The notes under the pieces are model-generated. The model was not told the DNA's origin. It saw nothing but the letters and a program-made list of their open reading frames with translations, and made no database searches. This document shows positions 1 to 40,570 of a stretch of DNA of 64,000 nt, piece by piece. Both the position numbers and the translations under genes were made by a program. The stretch lies in contig CM017556.1 in assembly GCA_007844125.1 (NCBI GenBank), forward strand, positions 73,835,635-73,899,634, read 5' to 3'. The DNA comes from Sinonovacula constricta. Its lineage: Eukaryota; Mollusca; Bivalvia; Cardiida; Solecurtidae. Each line of letters begins with the position of its first letter. The stretch's first letter is position 1.

Positions 1-605
1 ATGTGTCAATGTTCCCAGTAATTATTTGTGTTTTAAGCCTAATGTTTCTTAAAGGAATAAGGTGTACGTGTTATTGTGTCAATGTCTTTGTTTTTGAATT
101 GTACATTTGTTGCCTCTATGTGTAATTTCTACGTGTTTGTGGCATGTAGCTTAAATTTTGATTGTGACCTTCATCTAAGTCCTGTAATTTTTATAAATAA
201 CTGACTGCAATGAAATGAAATGATTTTTGTGGAGATTAGGAAACTATTTACTAACTGTTTATTTTTCTCTCATTTTCACGTGGCAGGGAAAACACTGTGG
301 TGATCACAGCAAAGATACAATAGTATAGATGAGTATATAAATAAAGAAATGAAACGTCTTAATTGTGGTTCTATTATTGTTCCGTTTATATGGTACTTTC
401 CCTTAATTGGTAATCTTTTTTCTGTTACTCTCTTGTTCTAATGACGATAAGGATAATTTGCTGTGTGGAAGGTACATTCTGATATAATAATGACCTACAT
501 TTAGCGCATTACCTTTCGTTTAAACATCTGTTCATCTTTTTTTGCAATATAAACATATTCAACTGTATTCATGTACATGTTTATATACAATTTTGTTCGA
601 TCAAA

Positions 606-637
606 TCATATCATATCATATCATATCATATCATATA
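606..637. repeat. ATCAT pentanucleotide microsatellite
   Basis: About six and a half perfect units. Confidence 0.9.
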
Positions 638-1194
638 TAAGAGCTAAATACATTATGCCTTAGCTAGTGTTCGGCGCGTTGTTCTCTATTATGCTGTCCG
701 ATCTAGATCGATCTAGTTATGTAAGTAGTGTATCATTTATTTCCAAGATTTTCTTGATAAATTCAACTAAAATAGAATGAGGTTAAGGTGTTGGTGACGC
801 GCATGTCTTATTTATCTGTTAAACTTATTTCTTACTTATCTATTAAATAACACCAGTACGCTAATCAGTGAAATTAACTTACCAGGTTTCAATATTTTAC
901 TTGCAATATCTTCTTAAGAGTCGCTTTTTTAAATTTCAGTTCGCCTTTTTGTAGGACTTTGTCATCTATAAATGGACTCATAGCCAATTAAGTCTATTTC
1001 ATACGTAGAGTTTATTGATTGTCATGGAAATAAAAAGGAAGACAGTTGAAATTACTTAGTGCTATCTTAAAGAAAAAAAAGCAACACTTTGCATGGAAAC
1101 TGAGACATAATCTACAATTGATATTATCAATAAGACATAAACAGTTAGAAGAAACTATAGCTACAGATGTATATAGCTCGTGGCAACTGGATCG

Positions 1195-1385
1195 CTATCA
1201 AAAGCTTTGTACTCTTTCTTGATCTTTAGCATTTAGGATGATGGATATATATGAAACCATTTTTTCTCGTAACTCATAAAGCGTCTGACCTATACATGCT
1301 AGATGTGTCTGAAGCTGATATTAGGTATTTAATTCACAAACGAAGACAATCACAGCCATTAGACATATCGACCGTTAAATAAACT
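1195..1385 (+). repeat. Piece related to 39440-39600 and 49080-49260
   Basis: It shares an ordered series of words with both places: TTCTTGATCTT near 1215, GATGTGTCTG near 1303, a block around 'tatttaattcacaaacg', and 'cacagccattagacatatcgac' in part. It is diverged and in the same orientation. No longer similarity to the 9-kb duplicates was seen here. Confidence 0.7.
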
Positions 1386-2110
1386 GACAAGAATGGGCAA
1401 GCTAGAAATAAGGAGAAAACAGATGTGGCAGTGTCCGATTTCACCATTATGGAGAGAAAAAAATATTACTGACAGAAAAACGGTTGACCAATACGACTTG
1501 TAGCTTCTATTGTAAAATGTTTATGAGCATTACACCATACACATTACAATTGTAAAAAAAACACATACAATACACCCTCTGGTTATTTCAATTTGTTTAA
1601 TAAATAATTTCAATTAGCAATTTCTGCTGTGATATAGATGCTTTTGATAAATTACCATTGTCAAAAATGCTTTCACAATGTTTTTATCGCAAACTGCCTT
1701 GCTGAGGTCTCTCATTTATATTGGAATTTAGTTTCTTCTAAGCGTAAACACCGCGGTGCTTGATTGCAGACACATTACTCCCACTTATTGGTGCCACACT
1801 TAATCTACATCCAAATAACGCAATCATTGAGAACTTAAATCTTCTGGCTATGATCGCATTTGAAACACACTAGAACATAAATTTGGAAATATGAAAAAAG
1901 TCCCATGTGAATTAACACAAGTATTTCTAGACAAAGAACCTACAAGTTAATGTAAATGTGACACAATCGCCGAGACGATTCACTATACACATTGATAAAA
2001 CCGACAAGCAATGTAAATAGAATTACCCCATCAATGTAAGGCAAAAACAGTAAGCACCTGCATTGGGGAAACTGATCGAATACATGTAGTGCTATTTAGA
2101 AACAATATAA

Positions 2111-2335
2111 CAATAATGAACTAGATCTGTGAAATATTGTACAAATAATAAACTAGATCTGTGAAATAGTGTACAAATAATGAACTAGATCTGTGAAATA
2201 GTGTACAAATAATGAACTAGAACTATGAAATAGTGTACAAATAATGAACTAGATCTGTGAAATAGTGTAAAAATAATAAACTAGATCTGTGAAATAGTGT
2301 ACAAATAATAAACTAGATCTGTGAAATAGTGTACA
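2111..2335. repeat. 32-bp minisatellite, 7 units
   Basis: Seven head-to-tail units built around AACTAGATCTGTGAAATAG, most differing by one or two bases. One unit has AGAACTATG in place of AGATCTGTG. Confidence 0.93.
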
Positions 2336-2886
2336 ATACGTTCAGGAGATAAAAGCCTCGGCGGAAACCTTAATGTTTTTAACAAGAGAGTAATTTGAAA
2401 TAAAACTGCCCAAGCGATAATGTTTAATTAGAAACACTTAATGAAGTCATACAATAAAAATGAAGCGACAAGATATGCCAAAACTAAAAAATGACCATAA
2501 TATGAGCAGAATAGCAAATGGACCTTTCCTGTATATTTTCTATATACATGTATGTACTGATTAAAGGAAAACTCATTTTATCTAGAAAATTAAAAAAAAA
2601 AAAGAAAATAATACGAACAAATTGAGATATTACATTAAAATTATTGATCCTATCTGAAAACTCACTGTAAGGAGGAATACTTAAAATAATTTAACAGTGT
2701 AGAAATAAAGTCGTTAGAAGTAAGTTTGACACATAATGCGACCAAAATTGTTGCTCCGTATCTTTCTGTAGTCTTTCAAAAACACAGTAACCTCTACGTA
2801 AAAGTATTAATACACAAACTGTTTTTATTTTATTCCAAATGGATTGTTTGAAACCTTTTTACATCGATACCAATGCCTATGTGCAA

Positions 2887-2926
2887 AACAATGATCTTTA
2901 TAAGGACCATTTGTAAGATCATTGTT
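2887..2926. repeat. Inverted repeat, 12-bp perfect arms
   Basis: AACAATGATCTT at 2887-2898 pairs with AAGATCATTGTT at 2915-2926 around a 16-base loop. Confidence 0.8.
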
Positions 2927-5900
2927 GTTGAGACAGCAAAGTTAAGTGTATCAAAGCGTTACCGGTTGTAAGGAGTGTATTTCAAAAGCGCGATGTAATT
3001 GGCGTGAATAGTGCGTCTCAAACCTTGACGTATCAGAACTGAAGGGTGCGTAGCAACGCCTGACGTAACCGATATGTGGATTGTGGTTTGCTCCAAAACA
3101 TCCATGCACTGTAGCGGATGCTTTGTTGATCTTTGTATTTTCACCAGTGAAATATGCGGGTTTTCATGATGCCACCTTGCATGAGATGTGTCGAACGACC
3201 GGGAATATTGTCAACATATAAGTTACACGTATTGTTGAAATATTGATTCATTGTCATTTATTCTGTTTGTTTAACATCGCGCCGGGACTATGATAGTCAT
3301 AATGGTGACCTCTGACTTATCATTAATTGAAGACACCAAACTAATGCCCTTTATGCCATATAGTGGAACGGCATTTTAAAACAACTATATAGCTTATATT
3401 ATTTATTCAAACATGTATTGTTCATTTTCTGTGTCCTGGGATAAGATGCTGAACTATTTTTAAGACTGGTTTTCTTTTTTTTAATCAATGATTTTCAATA
3501 AAATTGATTTTCAAACCAACCATTTTGTAATGTTTCCAGTACGCATGTGAACCGTTTATGTATATGCCTTATTTACGAGTATATCGTCTGTTAACCTCAA
3601 CTTTTAAGTTAAGATCTGTACGTTCAGCCCACAGTGTCGACATCTTCATCGTAAAAAACTGATGATGTCACATAATTCAGCACCTCAGTTGTCATAATTA
3701 TTGTATAGCTATGGGAAACGTCCACGGAAATGTATAATATAAATATTGTTAAAGAACTTTATGACGTCAAGAGCGGGATCATTTTAGAAAGGTTACTGTG
3801 GAAAAAAGGACTAACAGAAAAATGAGGAATTAAAATTGTGTCGATTTTTGCCGTAACCATTGGCGGCAATCATCTTTATGTGATTGAGTTTATAAAAAAT
3901 GATGGAGTCAAATTGAAAAGTTAAAGTATACTTGTACATGAAACGCTAGGTGGCGGTTACGTCTTTTCATTGACGTCACAAGGTCGTTCGACGGAAAATA
4001 CCGCACATTTCAAAACCCATCGATTATGCGAAATGTTGTAAAGCACCAAGTTTATTACTCGAAAGGAACACCACCGAAATTCACTGCAAAAATCGTCAAT
4101 ATTTGGCTTAAATTGTAAAAATTGTATACAGTAACCCTGTAGCCTCTTTAAACAAAAACGGAAAGTAAAATAAAAACAACAACGACAGTAGTTCATGATG
4201 AAGTATCTATTAAAATGTACCACAGTACACATTATAAATTGCTCTACATCGCTAGTAAACATAGGGAGGTATCACACGTAAAAATATCATTTACACCTTA
4301 TCACACAGCATAATGCACCATAATGCCCATTCATAAAGAAACATATCATACACACAATACTAGAAAAATATTAAATATTTACGGAAGGAAATGAATGAAT
4401 CATGTCGTGTAGTGTGATATTAACACTTTAAGAAAAACAGTCCCAGTCCCAGCCAATCTAAAATCTTTCGCACGATGGCATCATCCTCTATAACGGTGAA
4501 GCACTAATATCCGGATGCTATCCTCTTAATATTCCTGGTCAGCTTACAGACACTGTAATAGAACAATGATGGAAGGTTTCCTTTTAAGTTCAGATACAGC
4601 CCCGAAAGTTGCCATCATACTTTATGACTTGTTTCGATCACAATAACAATACACAAAACCATAATGACTAATTGGAATATAAATATTTATTAAACAATGA
4701 ACCTGATAAAATATTTAACTTACTATTCTTAGTATTAAAAATAAAAGCAAAACAAGTAAATTATGACGTGATACAAATTTCAGAAGTATAATAGGTTTAG
4801 GTTAAGTTTAGATTAATTAGTAACGCTCACATTTACAATCATGTGGTCTCATCACTAATTTCGTAGGAATAAAAAAATCAAATTGAACGAAATCAAAATA
4901 TTGTTTGAAATGTGATCTATATCACAAGTATTCCCTTTAAAAGTAAAATAGCCCGTGTGTAATGACTCAAAGGCATATTGATATGAGAATTTAAAAATGA
5001 AATTTGTAAATGATTTGAGTCATATAGTATTTTTACTGATGGACTTATCCATTTTATCAGAAATATAACAAAACATTGATATCATATAAGCATGACAGTG
5101 ACATAGCTGACTAGATTAACATGAAAATAAAACCTATCCATATATGCATGTAGTGTTCTATACTTTAACGAACTATGATAACATCATCTTGTTTACAGGT
5201 ATTTACACAAAGCAATATGATGAAAATATAAAAACGAAGAACTATCTCAATGTAAAGCAGCATCTGGTCAACACGATAAGACTAAAAAAGCCTTAAATTT
5301 GATAAAGCATATGCAAATGAATAAAACACTGTGAATAGAGGCGAAGGCCGGCTCAGACTGTTTAGATCATAATCTCATTGCGAGGAAGTTACATGCAAAC
5401 TTAATTAAACTAAGAAAAGTTCCTTAATTAAAGTCGCGTAGCCCGCCTACCAGTGCTACTATCAAGACGGCAAACAATGTAATATTTAAAATTTCAAAGT
5501 GCTATATGCACACAATGAAGTAGATTCTTTTTTCGCATTATTGAACAGTTAAAGTTTAGAGTTTGAGAATATGTTTAATTCTGTTGTATGACAAAAGTAA
5601 TTATAAAAAACACTGTTATGAACAAATATGATAGGTGAAACTTAAAACTAAACATGAAATTGTTCAGTATACAGAAAAAAATACAGGCAATGACCAAAAT
5701 TGCCACTTCCGGTCGACGTATCCAGTAGCCGACAACACCTAATAAAATATTTGCTGATATAATCATCTCATGGATATATACAAATGATTCGGTGAAGTCT
5801 ACAAACTATCAAGTTTCAACACTTACTTTTTTAGTTATAACAACATGTCAGTAACACTTATGCACGATACAAAAAACAAAAATGGATAAATTGGTACAAT

Positions 5901-6582
5901 TGGGACTGCAGTACACTGCAAGCCTAGTACTTTCATATTTTGTCTAAAACGCACAGTGATATGTCAACACGTAAGTTTAAGAACTCACACAGAACATGTT
6001 GCTTTGTATAAACACGCATTTAGACAGTATGCATCATTTTATAGACCTACATAAAGCAATCGGCAATGTTGTCCAATTTGTACTCTGTAAGAAGACGAAC
6101 TACAAAGACAAGAATATGCAAAGAGGTGTAAAATAATGCACGGCCGCTTCACAACAAAAGTATTGTTTGATAATTATTTACAATTGATAAAGTCTCATTA
6201 GTTTACTCACGTTATCGAGCGGCGCTTTTACAGCCTATCAACAGATCGCTAATTATTCAGCAACACCAGAGCTTCTAGCGTTATCAGAAGGCTTTCACAA
6301 CTGCCATCTAGTCTATTGAAGCTAAACTTGAGTTTAACGGAGAAAATTACCACCAGAAACCACTTGCAGAATTATATCTTTTTACGACGGTGATTTTTGA
6401 TTTAATATACATAGATACTGAACTTTCTTATGATCTGCTTTTTAAATAGAGGTATTATAAAATCTGATTTGACCAATTGTGCCTTGCACAAGTTAAGATG
6501 CTTATATACATTAATCTATCACGGTTGTGTATCACTTGATTGTCTTGTCCAGTAAAATGTTTTGCCAAGTTAATTACATAAA

Positions 6583-6760
6583 AAGTGAAGCTTATGTTAT
6601 TCATTTACATATAACACACCCATTAACATTTGTAACAAATACTCACGCTTAACATATAACTATTTACATATAAGTGAAGCTTATGTTATTCATTTACATA
6701 TTACACACATCCATTACATTTTTAACAATAACTCACACTTTATATATAACTATTTACAGA
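6583..6760. repeat. 89-bp imperfect direct repeat, 2 copies
   Basis: Both copies start AAGTGAAGCTTATGTTATTC (6583 and 6672) and continue through similar 'actcac' and 'tataactatttaca' blocks. Any apparent open frame here is repeat sequence. Confidence 0.85.
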
Positions 6761-8496
6761 AACATACTTAAATATATAACAGATTTTTGTAGTTTAACAT
6801 TTCAGATAATTGATGCGGCGCATCCTCTAGATGAATTGTATTATTTACAGTTCAGAAGTATAAGATGATAAATATGAAAGGAAACCTCAGTGGATTTATT
6901 CGATAACGCATGTACCTGGGATGACGGATAGTTTGGATCATACAGGGTAAGTCATAATATATCGTACAAGGCATATGCCCTGGAACTAACTTTAATCCCA
7001 TTTTATGTTTGAAGTGTTGAGAATATGTGACCAGTATTATTTCCTTTTACATTATGAAAACACTAAACTTGAGTAAATATTTTATTATATGTTTGTCGCA
7101 AAAGCTGAATAAAATGTATTAAAAATTAGTTGTAACATTCTGCCTAAAAACTGGTAGACACTAATTTATTTTCTATGTTGTTTAACAACATATAGGAACT
7201 CACATGTTTTAAACAAATGTACAGTCGCATCATCGGCATAATTTAAACTTACAAAATGGAGCTTGCACTTCTGTCTTAATAGTTTGGCCTAATCTATAAA
7301 TTTGTTTTTTAAAATAATATTCATAAAATCGTATCCCCTTCGGATTCTTAGAGTATCAATTCAATTATTCTGATTTTAACATTTTAAGATGAAACTCGTA
7401 ATTTAAACGAAGCATGATGTACAGTTTGTTCTGTCCGAGAAAATTGAATATGCCTAGAACATTTGGAATTCATTTATCAATTTGCTATCTATGTAGGACC
7501 ACATTGATGGTGACATGCCAAAATTGGTATGCACTAATTCACTCATACTGGTAAGTATAATATTAAATTTAGTATATTATAGTACACGCAAAGGCACAGT
7601 AACGAAATGTTGCAATATTTCCTGATATTTCTAAACTCATCTTTGGCCAATGTAAGTAATCAATGTTTGATCATAGAACATGTAGAAACGATTTTCATGC
7701 ATACATTGTTATTTAAGTTCATGATAATGACATGGAGACATACATGCTTTCATGACGCACATCTCGGCCGCAATGATAATATCTCGATCACATGAGTAAT
7801 ATCCCCACCGCAAAGAGAAATATTTCGATCTGAAGGGTAATATCTTTTTATCAATGAACATCACTCACATTGGCCACCCCGTGTAAAATAAATAAATAAA
7901 CTATGTCAGTATTATTTTTCCTACAGAGACTAGTTCATCAAATCTTCTATTAAAACTTCAATATTATATCTGCGATGGTTTAATTTCAGATATCACGAAA
8001 TAAAACTTAATGGACAAGGTCATATTTAATGACACAGCAAGCTTCCTCAGCAATGGTATAAAATATTGTGTTCGAATCCACAATCAACTGAACGATTCTT
8101 TAACCACGTGATTATAACACCCCTTCAAAGAGAAAACTGCCAGTAGTTTCGTGTTTCGTAGATTTAAATCTACTTACAGTGACCTGATGCGGATAGCATG
8201 TTGTAAGTCATTAAAATAAGTTTGAAGTCATGGAAATGTTGCAACATTTATCTTCGAGGTTTAAATACTTGACATTATCGTCAGCCAATAACGAATTCTG
8301 TCCTATTGAGAGCCAGTGACAATGTCATCCTTAATACCATCCAAACTATAATCTTGATCATTTGATGGACAAGGTAATCCCCCAAGTATTATAAATGCAA
8401 AAAAGTTCGTATCAAATAAAAACACGTATTTTTTCAAACTTTAAGTAGTTCGATTCAATATTGAATTTAATGATTGGGCTAAAATAACAATTGTCA

Positions 8497-8502
8497 TTTA
8501 TT
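8497..8502 (-). terminator. Candidate polyadenylation signal
   Basis: An AATAAA hexamer on the minus strand about 1.3 kb past the stop codon. I did not notice a nearer canonical hexamer, only ATTAAA variants such as the one near 9524. The evidence is positional only. Confidence 0.2.
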
Positions 8503-9802
8503 GTCACCAAATCTCAAGTCATTAGACAGACGTCCTTCTTGGTGACAGAAACACTTTATAAATACACAATAAATAACCCGGATGAAAAACAAGACTAATA
8601 ACAACAAACCTATCAGGGCACACACATGTAGTTTCAAACAGTTCCAGTCATTGACACATACATCAAAGAACGTTTAGACTTATTGTGTTTATGTAATATT
8701 TACCATTGGACGTGTTTGGGGAGTTACGTCAGACCATATACTTAAAACTGGAATCCGAAATAGCTGGCTTTGATACTCTTGTAATACGACCTTATAAGAC
8801 AAGAGCACAGATACCGAACAGGATAGACTAGCTTCCATTTTAGTAATTTGGTCTGTATGTACGTATGATATTTAAGTTTTCTACAAAGTTCTACAAATAA
8901 GATGTAAGGTTATAATTTAGACATTCCGCTTACACATATCAAGTTTTATATGTGGCATTCCATAAACAGTTTACATTCAATTACAATTACTATGGTTAAA
9001 TATGCCTACACACGTCAGATCGATATATGTTTTAAAACCTTTAAACTGTCAAGCTACCAAACATCTTTGTGTCATTGAAGTGGAATAGATTGTAGATATA
9101 ACTGACGATCTATTTTTAATACATACACTCATGTAGCCTACTGTATTATAATCATAGCTGAAAATCTTTCATATAAAACAGATGCAATGAATGAGTTTGG
9201 TAGAAAAAATAATAAAAATGTTACAAACTTATAGATTATCAAACAAGCATGATGAGCGACATGAAGGAAATTGCACTCAGTAACGGTTTCATCATAACAT
9301 ATAAAACTTGATTAACTAACGGCTACAAAATGACAAGTGAACAAGTGAATTATAAGAAAACTGATCACGTATAGATAGATACCAATAGTCGTAATACAGT
9401 ATTGACGAGCTTCATTATCGCATCCTCTGTGAGTTCATGAAATCTGTAACAACGTACTATTAGCTGAGCATGTCGCCGTCACATTTTCTCATATTTCTTA
9501 CATAAAGCTTCGACGTAGCCATATTTAATAAGTCCAATACTGTTCTAAACTAAGGAAAACTGAAAGCAGAGTAAGTTCCTAACAGGGTGCAAGACATAGA
9601 CGAAATACACTGGACTTCCCTTGCTGTCTTCGACCAGAGTTCATTTGCAATAGACAATGATTAAGCACAGAACTGAATTTGGACATGTAAAATACAGTAT
9701 TGGATTCATAGTGAGAAACATATATAAACTTTAGCAGTTTTCTGTCTTTTTTCATACGTATATGGTAGTACTGAATTTAAATACTTCTAAGGTATGTATT
9801 TA

Positions 9803-35822
<26,020 letters not shown>

Positions 35823-38608
35823 CTGTAAAAAATAACGTTAAAACATTACATTTATTATAACTGATTTTTTTCAATCGGTTTTTTATTGAATAAAAGTGAA
35901 AATTCACAATATATTTCTGGTATGCAACAGACTTTCATACACGTACACATTTGGTTGTTCCTTCTACCGTTGTCCATTATCTAGAGGCAATTAGAAAGTG
36001 AAAGTATTTGCTGATGACAAAAAGACAAACATTTCATTTAGCTGTCACGTTATGGATATATATAGAATATTTCCCGGTCAACCCGTGATATGTTTGCATG
36101 TGAAGTGCAATGACCTTATTGTCTTGTTAAGAGCAAAAGAAAAGTCTGATAAGTATTTATAATGAAACACAAAGGAATAATACTGTTTCAATGTATGAAA
36201 CATTCCAGCAAGCCTAGAATAAATAAAACTGTATTGTTAAGTATTTTGAGATTTAATCAAACCTGTAGCCTTTTTGTATTTGTGTGTTCATCCAATTTAT
36301 AGTTTGATCTTTCTTTTAATGCCTAGGCTAAATTCCCACCAACAGTTTCTAAAACACTAATACGATCTGTATATTTAGTCCGTCCACAACATGAATAGGG
36401 TCTGACTTGTCCTATTTGTCATCTAGTTATTATGCATGGAATCTGTTAGAGCGGGAAATTGTGATGATACAAGCTTTTATCGGAAGTGCGACTTCAATGC
36501 CTTATATTGTCGGCTGTCCTTCAGCCTGCTTTAGTCAGTGTGTGTGTAAGTGACAATATTGACGTAAATCTTTGTTAGCTCACCAACAGAAAACTATTTC
36601 TTCTAACTTCTTGTGATAAGCACTTGAGCTGGTTAACGATTTGTTTATAAACAAGCGGCAAATAACCATAACATACTGAAATAAGTAAAACAAAACAGAT
36701 AAGGAAATATGTTGTAAGAATAACACAAATCTATCCACATTAACAATATGAGAGAATTGATGCAAAGCAACAAAGGTCGCCGTCCGTCGAGGTCTGTTCA
36801 ACAAGGGGACATATTTACCTAAGAAAAATAAACCGAACAAGAAACTACGAAACCTAATTGTTATTAAAAGTATTAAAAGATTAACATTGCCGTCAAATGT
36901 TCATATCTTAAAAATATATGCAGTAGCAAAATTTGGAAGCATGAAAAGATCCAAATACAAACAAAATAGGAAATATATTAAACAGGATAGAGCACAACGT
37001 TTGACTTGTACATAGTACACCGAAGTAACAAATACAACTTATATTAAACATTACATACATGTACACATTAACAATTTCAAGTGACATATTTTGATGTAGC
37101 AGCATTTTTAATTTAAACGGTAATATAATTTAATTATGTTGAATAAAAATAAAGATGTAACTTGAATCTAAAGCTTGTATCTTTGGCGGATTTATGTTTG
37201 TTTGACCGTGTGACGTGATCATTGCTGATGTAAAGGGACGTATAATTGTATCTATTCGTCAGTAATTTTTTCAAGTGCTTTCGAATGCTTGTTTACAATA
37301 TTTCGTCGCTCGGGCCACATTACTAAGCTATGGTTCAATGAGCGATCCATGAATATTTCTATTTTAAACTCACGTTCATTGTATTTTTATTGTCTATTTT
37401 TCCACTGATTATTGTTTTTAAGAACCGCTTTTTACATAAGTCAAATAATACAAGGGTTATTAGTGTACAGTAAACGAATATGGACTGTTAAATTTTGTTC
37501 TCGTAACGTTTGACAGTTCGTATCTCACACGGTACAGGTGCGTCGTGAGATTACCTTCTGTGAAAATCGACTTGAACCAAATACAGCCTCCCATATGTTA
37601 CACTCCATCCAGTAAGCGTTTCAGCTGTATATGTATTGTAATGCGCAAGACCGCCTGAAGCTTAAGCAGCCGCATAACTGGTACTGGCGTTACAATAACA
37701 TCTTACATATGACGACTATCGTTGGCCAAACTATATGTCGATGGCGCTATCTACTGTTCGATCGATAATTAAGCATGTAGCGGTTACAAGAAGAGTGATG
37801 TCTTTAATAGGGACGCCTGTCTGATTGGTCTTGATGTATGTTTTGTAAGACGAAAGCTGTGAGGCCGCCGGTTAAACATTGCATTTAAATAGGGACACTT
37901 AATTGGAGCAAGTAGCATTCTTCCAGCGCTCGGTTCAAATGTATTATTATGTCTGAATGTGTAATCTTATTTGGTTATTTCATTTATAAGAAAGGAAACA
38001 AATCGGAATACCCAAGATTAGCTAGAATTACGTCTGCGGAAGAAGAAATATATTTTTCTTTCAATCTTAAAAACAGCAATAAAACAAAACAACACCATCC
38101 TCTGCAAGGTCAGCTACAGTAGATTGTCCAATGTTCGGAAGTACTACACAGTATCAGTGTCTTTTCACCCTTTATATACGTAACTTTTAATTCCTGTTAA
38201 AGGTAAGCAGCACTCTACAACTCAACAATAAGACATATGATAACACATCTAACCCAGAGGTGACATAGAACATACTCAATACAAGGCTCTTGTTAGGTAA
38301 GCTATTATCATGCTATTTAGAAATTTCTAGAAAGTGAAAATAAAGCAATAGGTTGAAAGTGTCGATTATGGTCCACCTTATGCAGAATTTCTACCACAGC
38401 TTTAACAGATACATTATCAGTGGTTTTAATACAGTCTTCTTTAACCAGATAAAAATAACATAAATAGTTTTTCTTCACTGTGATACTATGCTTATTTCAT
38501 ATGCATTATATAACATGAAATACAACCATGAACATGACAAAAGATTAAACAACTGTACAAAATGTGAAATAATGTCCCAGGCAGGAATCAATATCAACTG
38601 ATATTCAA
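35823..38608. other. Region upstream of the first exon found
   Basis: The signal-peptide exon might lie here but I could not find one with a phase-1 donor. The stretch 37500-37760 is richer in CpG than its surroundings and could be regulatory. Otherwise nothing is recognisable. Confidence 0.5.
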
Positions 38609-39152
38609 CTGGTATTCTAGCGATGTGTGTGTTATAAGTATTGACTACAACTGGTATTCTAGCGATGTGTGTGTTATAAGTATTGACTACAACTGGTATT
38701 CTAGCGATGTGTGTGTGCTATAAGTATTGACTACAACTGGTATTCTAGCGATGTGTGTGCTATAAGTATTGACTACAACTGGTATTCTAGCGATGTGTGT
38801 GTTATAAGTATTGACTACAACTGGTATTCTAGCGATGTGTGTGCTATAAGTATTGACTACAACTGGTATTCTAGCGATGTGTGTGTTATAAGTATTGACT
38901 ACAACTGGTATTCTAGCGATGTGTGTGTTATAAGTATTGACTACAACTGGTATTCTAGCGATGTGTGTGCTATAAGTATTGACTACAACTGGTATTCTAG
39001 CGATGTGTGTGTTATAAGTATTGACTACAACTGGTATTTTAGCGATGTGTGTGTTATAAGTATTGACTACAACTGGTATTCTAGCGATGTGTGTGCTATA
39101 AGTATTGACTACAACTGGTATTCTAGCGATGTGTGTGTTATAAGTATTCACT
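38609..39152. repeat. 42-bp minisatellite, about 13 units
   Basis: Units contain 'tattctagcgatgtgtgtgt' and 'ataagtattgactacaac'. Most are 42 bp, with C/T and GT-number variants. The period is a multiple of three and holds no stop in some frames, so long frames of about 150 codons stay open on both strands; these are artefacts. Confidence 0.95.
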
Positions 39153-39770
39153 ATTAGCCAGACCAGTTATGTTAATTAAATGTCTTGAATGTCTACAAAT
39201 TCCACAATTCAAGAAGGACGCCAAACAGATAGATACCGTATTTTAATATTGACATCTTAAAAGATACATTTCGAATGTAGCGAACTACTAAAACTGACCA
39301 ATCTGTTAAGAAAGAAATGTAATATACACGTCATATTAGCAATGGTGTCCAGACGATACCTACTTGAACGCAAAATGATTACAATAGAATGTAGCCATAC
39401 GCGAAACTTCTGCTGTCAATACCTGTCATACCTTTCCATGAACTACGTCATTTAAAATGATAGATATTACTGAAACTAAATTTCTCTTATCTAATAGATT
39501 GTATGACCTTTACCAGCTAGATGGGTCTGGCGTTGATACTATGTATTTAGTCCACAAATGAAGAATCTCACAGCGTGTAGACATATTGACGTACACTGTA
39601 AGACAAATGTAGAAACAAAGTCTGGGTTATTGGAAAGGTACGTGACAAACCGAAAAAAAACCCCACATTAATTCGCCTCATTATTTCGACCATTAAATTA
39701 TTTTGGCCGTACCTATTTGAAAATTACAATCATTTTACTTGAAAAATGAAAAAAATCATCATAGAAAATA

Positions 39771-39912
39771 TACCGGCCGCAATATCTTATATTGTAGAGC
39801 GCCGGCTTGCGGATCGGGAGGTCGCGGGTTCAAACCCCGACCGGAACAAACCTAAAACTTTAAAGTAGAAAGTGGCTTCCCTGCTAACATGATAGAAATA
39901 TCGCTGTACATT
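39771..39912 (+). mobile_element. Truncated tRNA-derived SINE
   Basis: The same family as 15680-15975: 'tgtagagcgccggcttgcgg', B-box GGTTCAAACCCC, and 'gtggcttccctgctaa'. It abuts a family-A piece. Confidence 0.78.
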
Positions 39913-39914
39913 AT

Positions 39915-40570
39915 TTACATTTGGCTTGTATGTGAATATCTTTGTCCTGTGCCTTTTCAAATCTTGGTATATGTTGCAATGCTCATAAGACTTTGTCATA
40001 TAATCTTATTCATGATCACAACAATGTTACTTGTGCAGTGTGGCTGTCGTAAAAATACCCCCCCCCCCACCCTTAATGTATTTTGTCATTTAATTCATCC
40101 TTAAAAGATTGTTGCATGTTTTTCCTTTGATGGACATTGGACTTTGGTTCCTCAATTCTATCTCCACACGAACAGGATGCTGCTATCATTTACCCTTCTG
40201 TGTTATTTTTTTCTTGATTAAAAAGTTATTTTATTTTTTACAATCAACTATTTTTGAAAATTCTTCTAATCGAAATAATAATAATCTCTCTTTTAAACAC
40301 CACGTGGACATTACCTTTCAATGACTTTCGTCTTAACTTATCAAAGAAAACGTCAGCGCTTCGACATTTTTTATTTAAATACATAGGTTCTCTTTTCATT
40401 GCTAGCATTTGAGAAACCCATCAGGAAGTGCGAGGCCAGAGCTTGGCTTGTCACAGATTTGTTCTTTTACATTTGGCTTGTATGTGAATACTTTTGTCCT
40501 CTGCCTTCTCAAACTTTGGTATATGCTGCAATCCTCATAGGACTTTGTCATATATTGGTATAACAAATTC
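39915..40570 (+). mobile_element. Family-A element with repeated ends
   Basis: A terminal segment of about 90 bp ('acatttggcttgtatgtgaa' to 'ctttgtcatat') occurs at 39917-40008 and again at 40467-40558, with the internal 'ggacattggactttggttc' part between. The twin-hairpin core is deleted. Confidence 0.75.

Larger units (their letters stand above)
1..8496. other. Intergenic DNA beyond the gene's 3' end
   Basis: AT-rich sequence on both strands with no open frame that has convincing codon use and splice sites. It holds a pentanucleotide run, a 32-bp minisatellite, an 89-bp two-copy repeat, a 12-bp-arm hairpin and one piece related to repeats at 39.5 and 49.1 kb, each listed separately. The patch at 2950-3300 is richer in CpG than its surroundings but shows nothing I can name. 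Confidence 0.6.

Noticed and set aside
2959..3144. 61-codon minus-strand frame with fairly rich codon use.
   Set aside because: Starts at GTG, has no splice context or family resemblance, and lies alone in intergenic DNA.
6806..6868. Plus-strand piece after an acceptor-like TTTAACATTTCAG that ends in a stop, like a last exon.
   Set aside because: No upstream exon exists, and it lies right after a simple 89-bp duplicated repeat.
37555..37608. Minus-strand ATG frame of 18 codons (MECNIWEAVFGSSRFSQK) ending at AAG|GTAATC in a CpG-richer patch.
   Set aside because: It exits in phase 0, exon 1 needs phase 1, and it does not look like a signal peptide.
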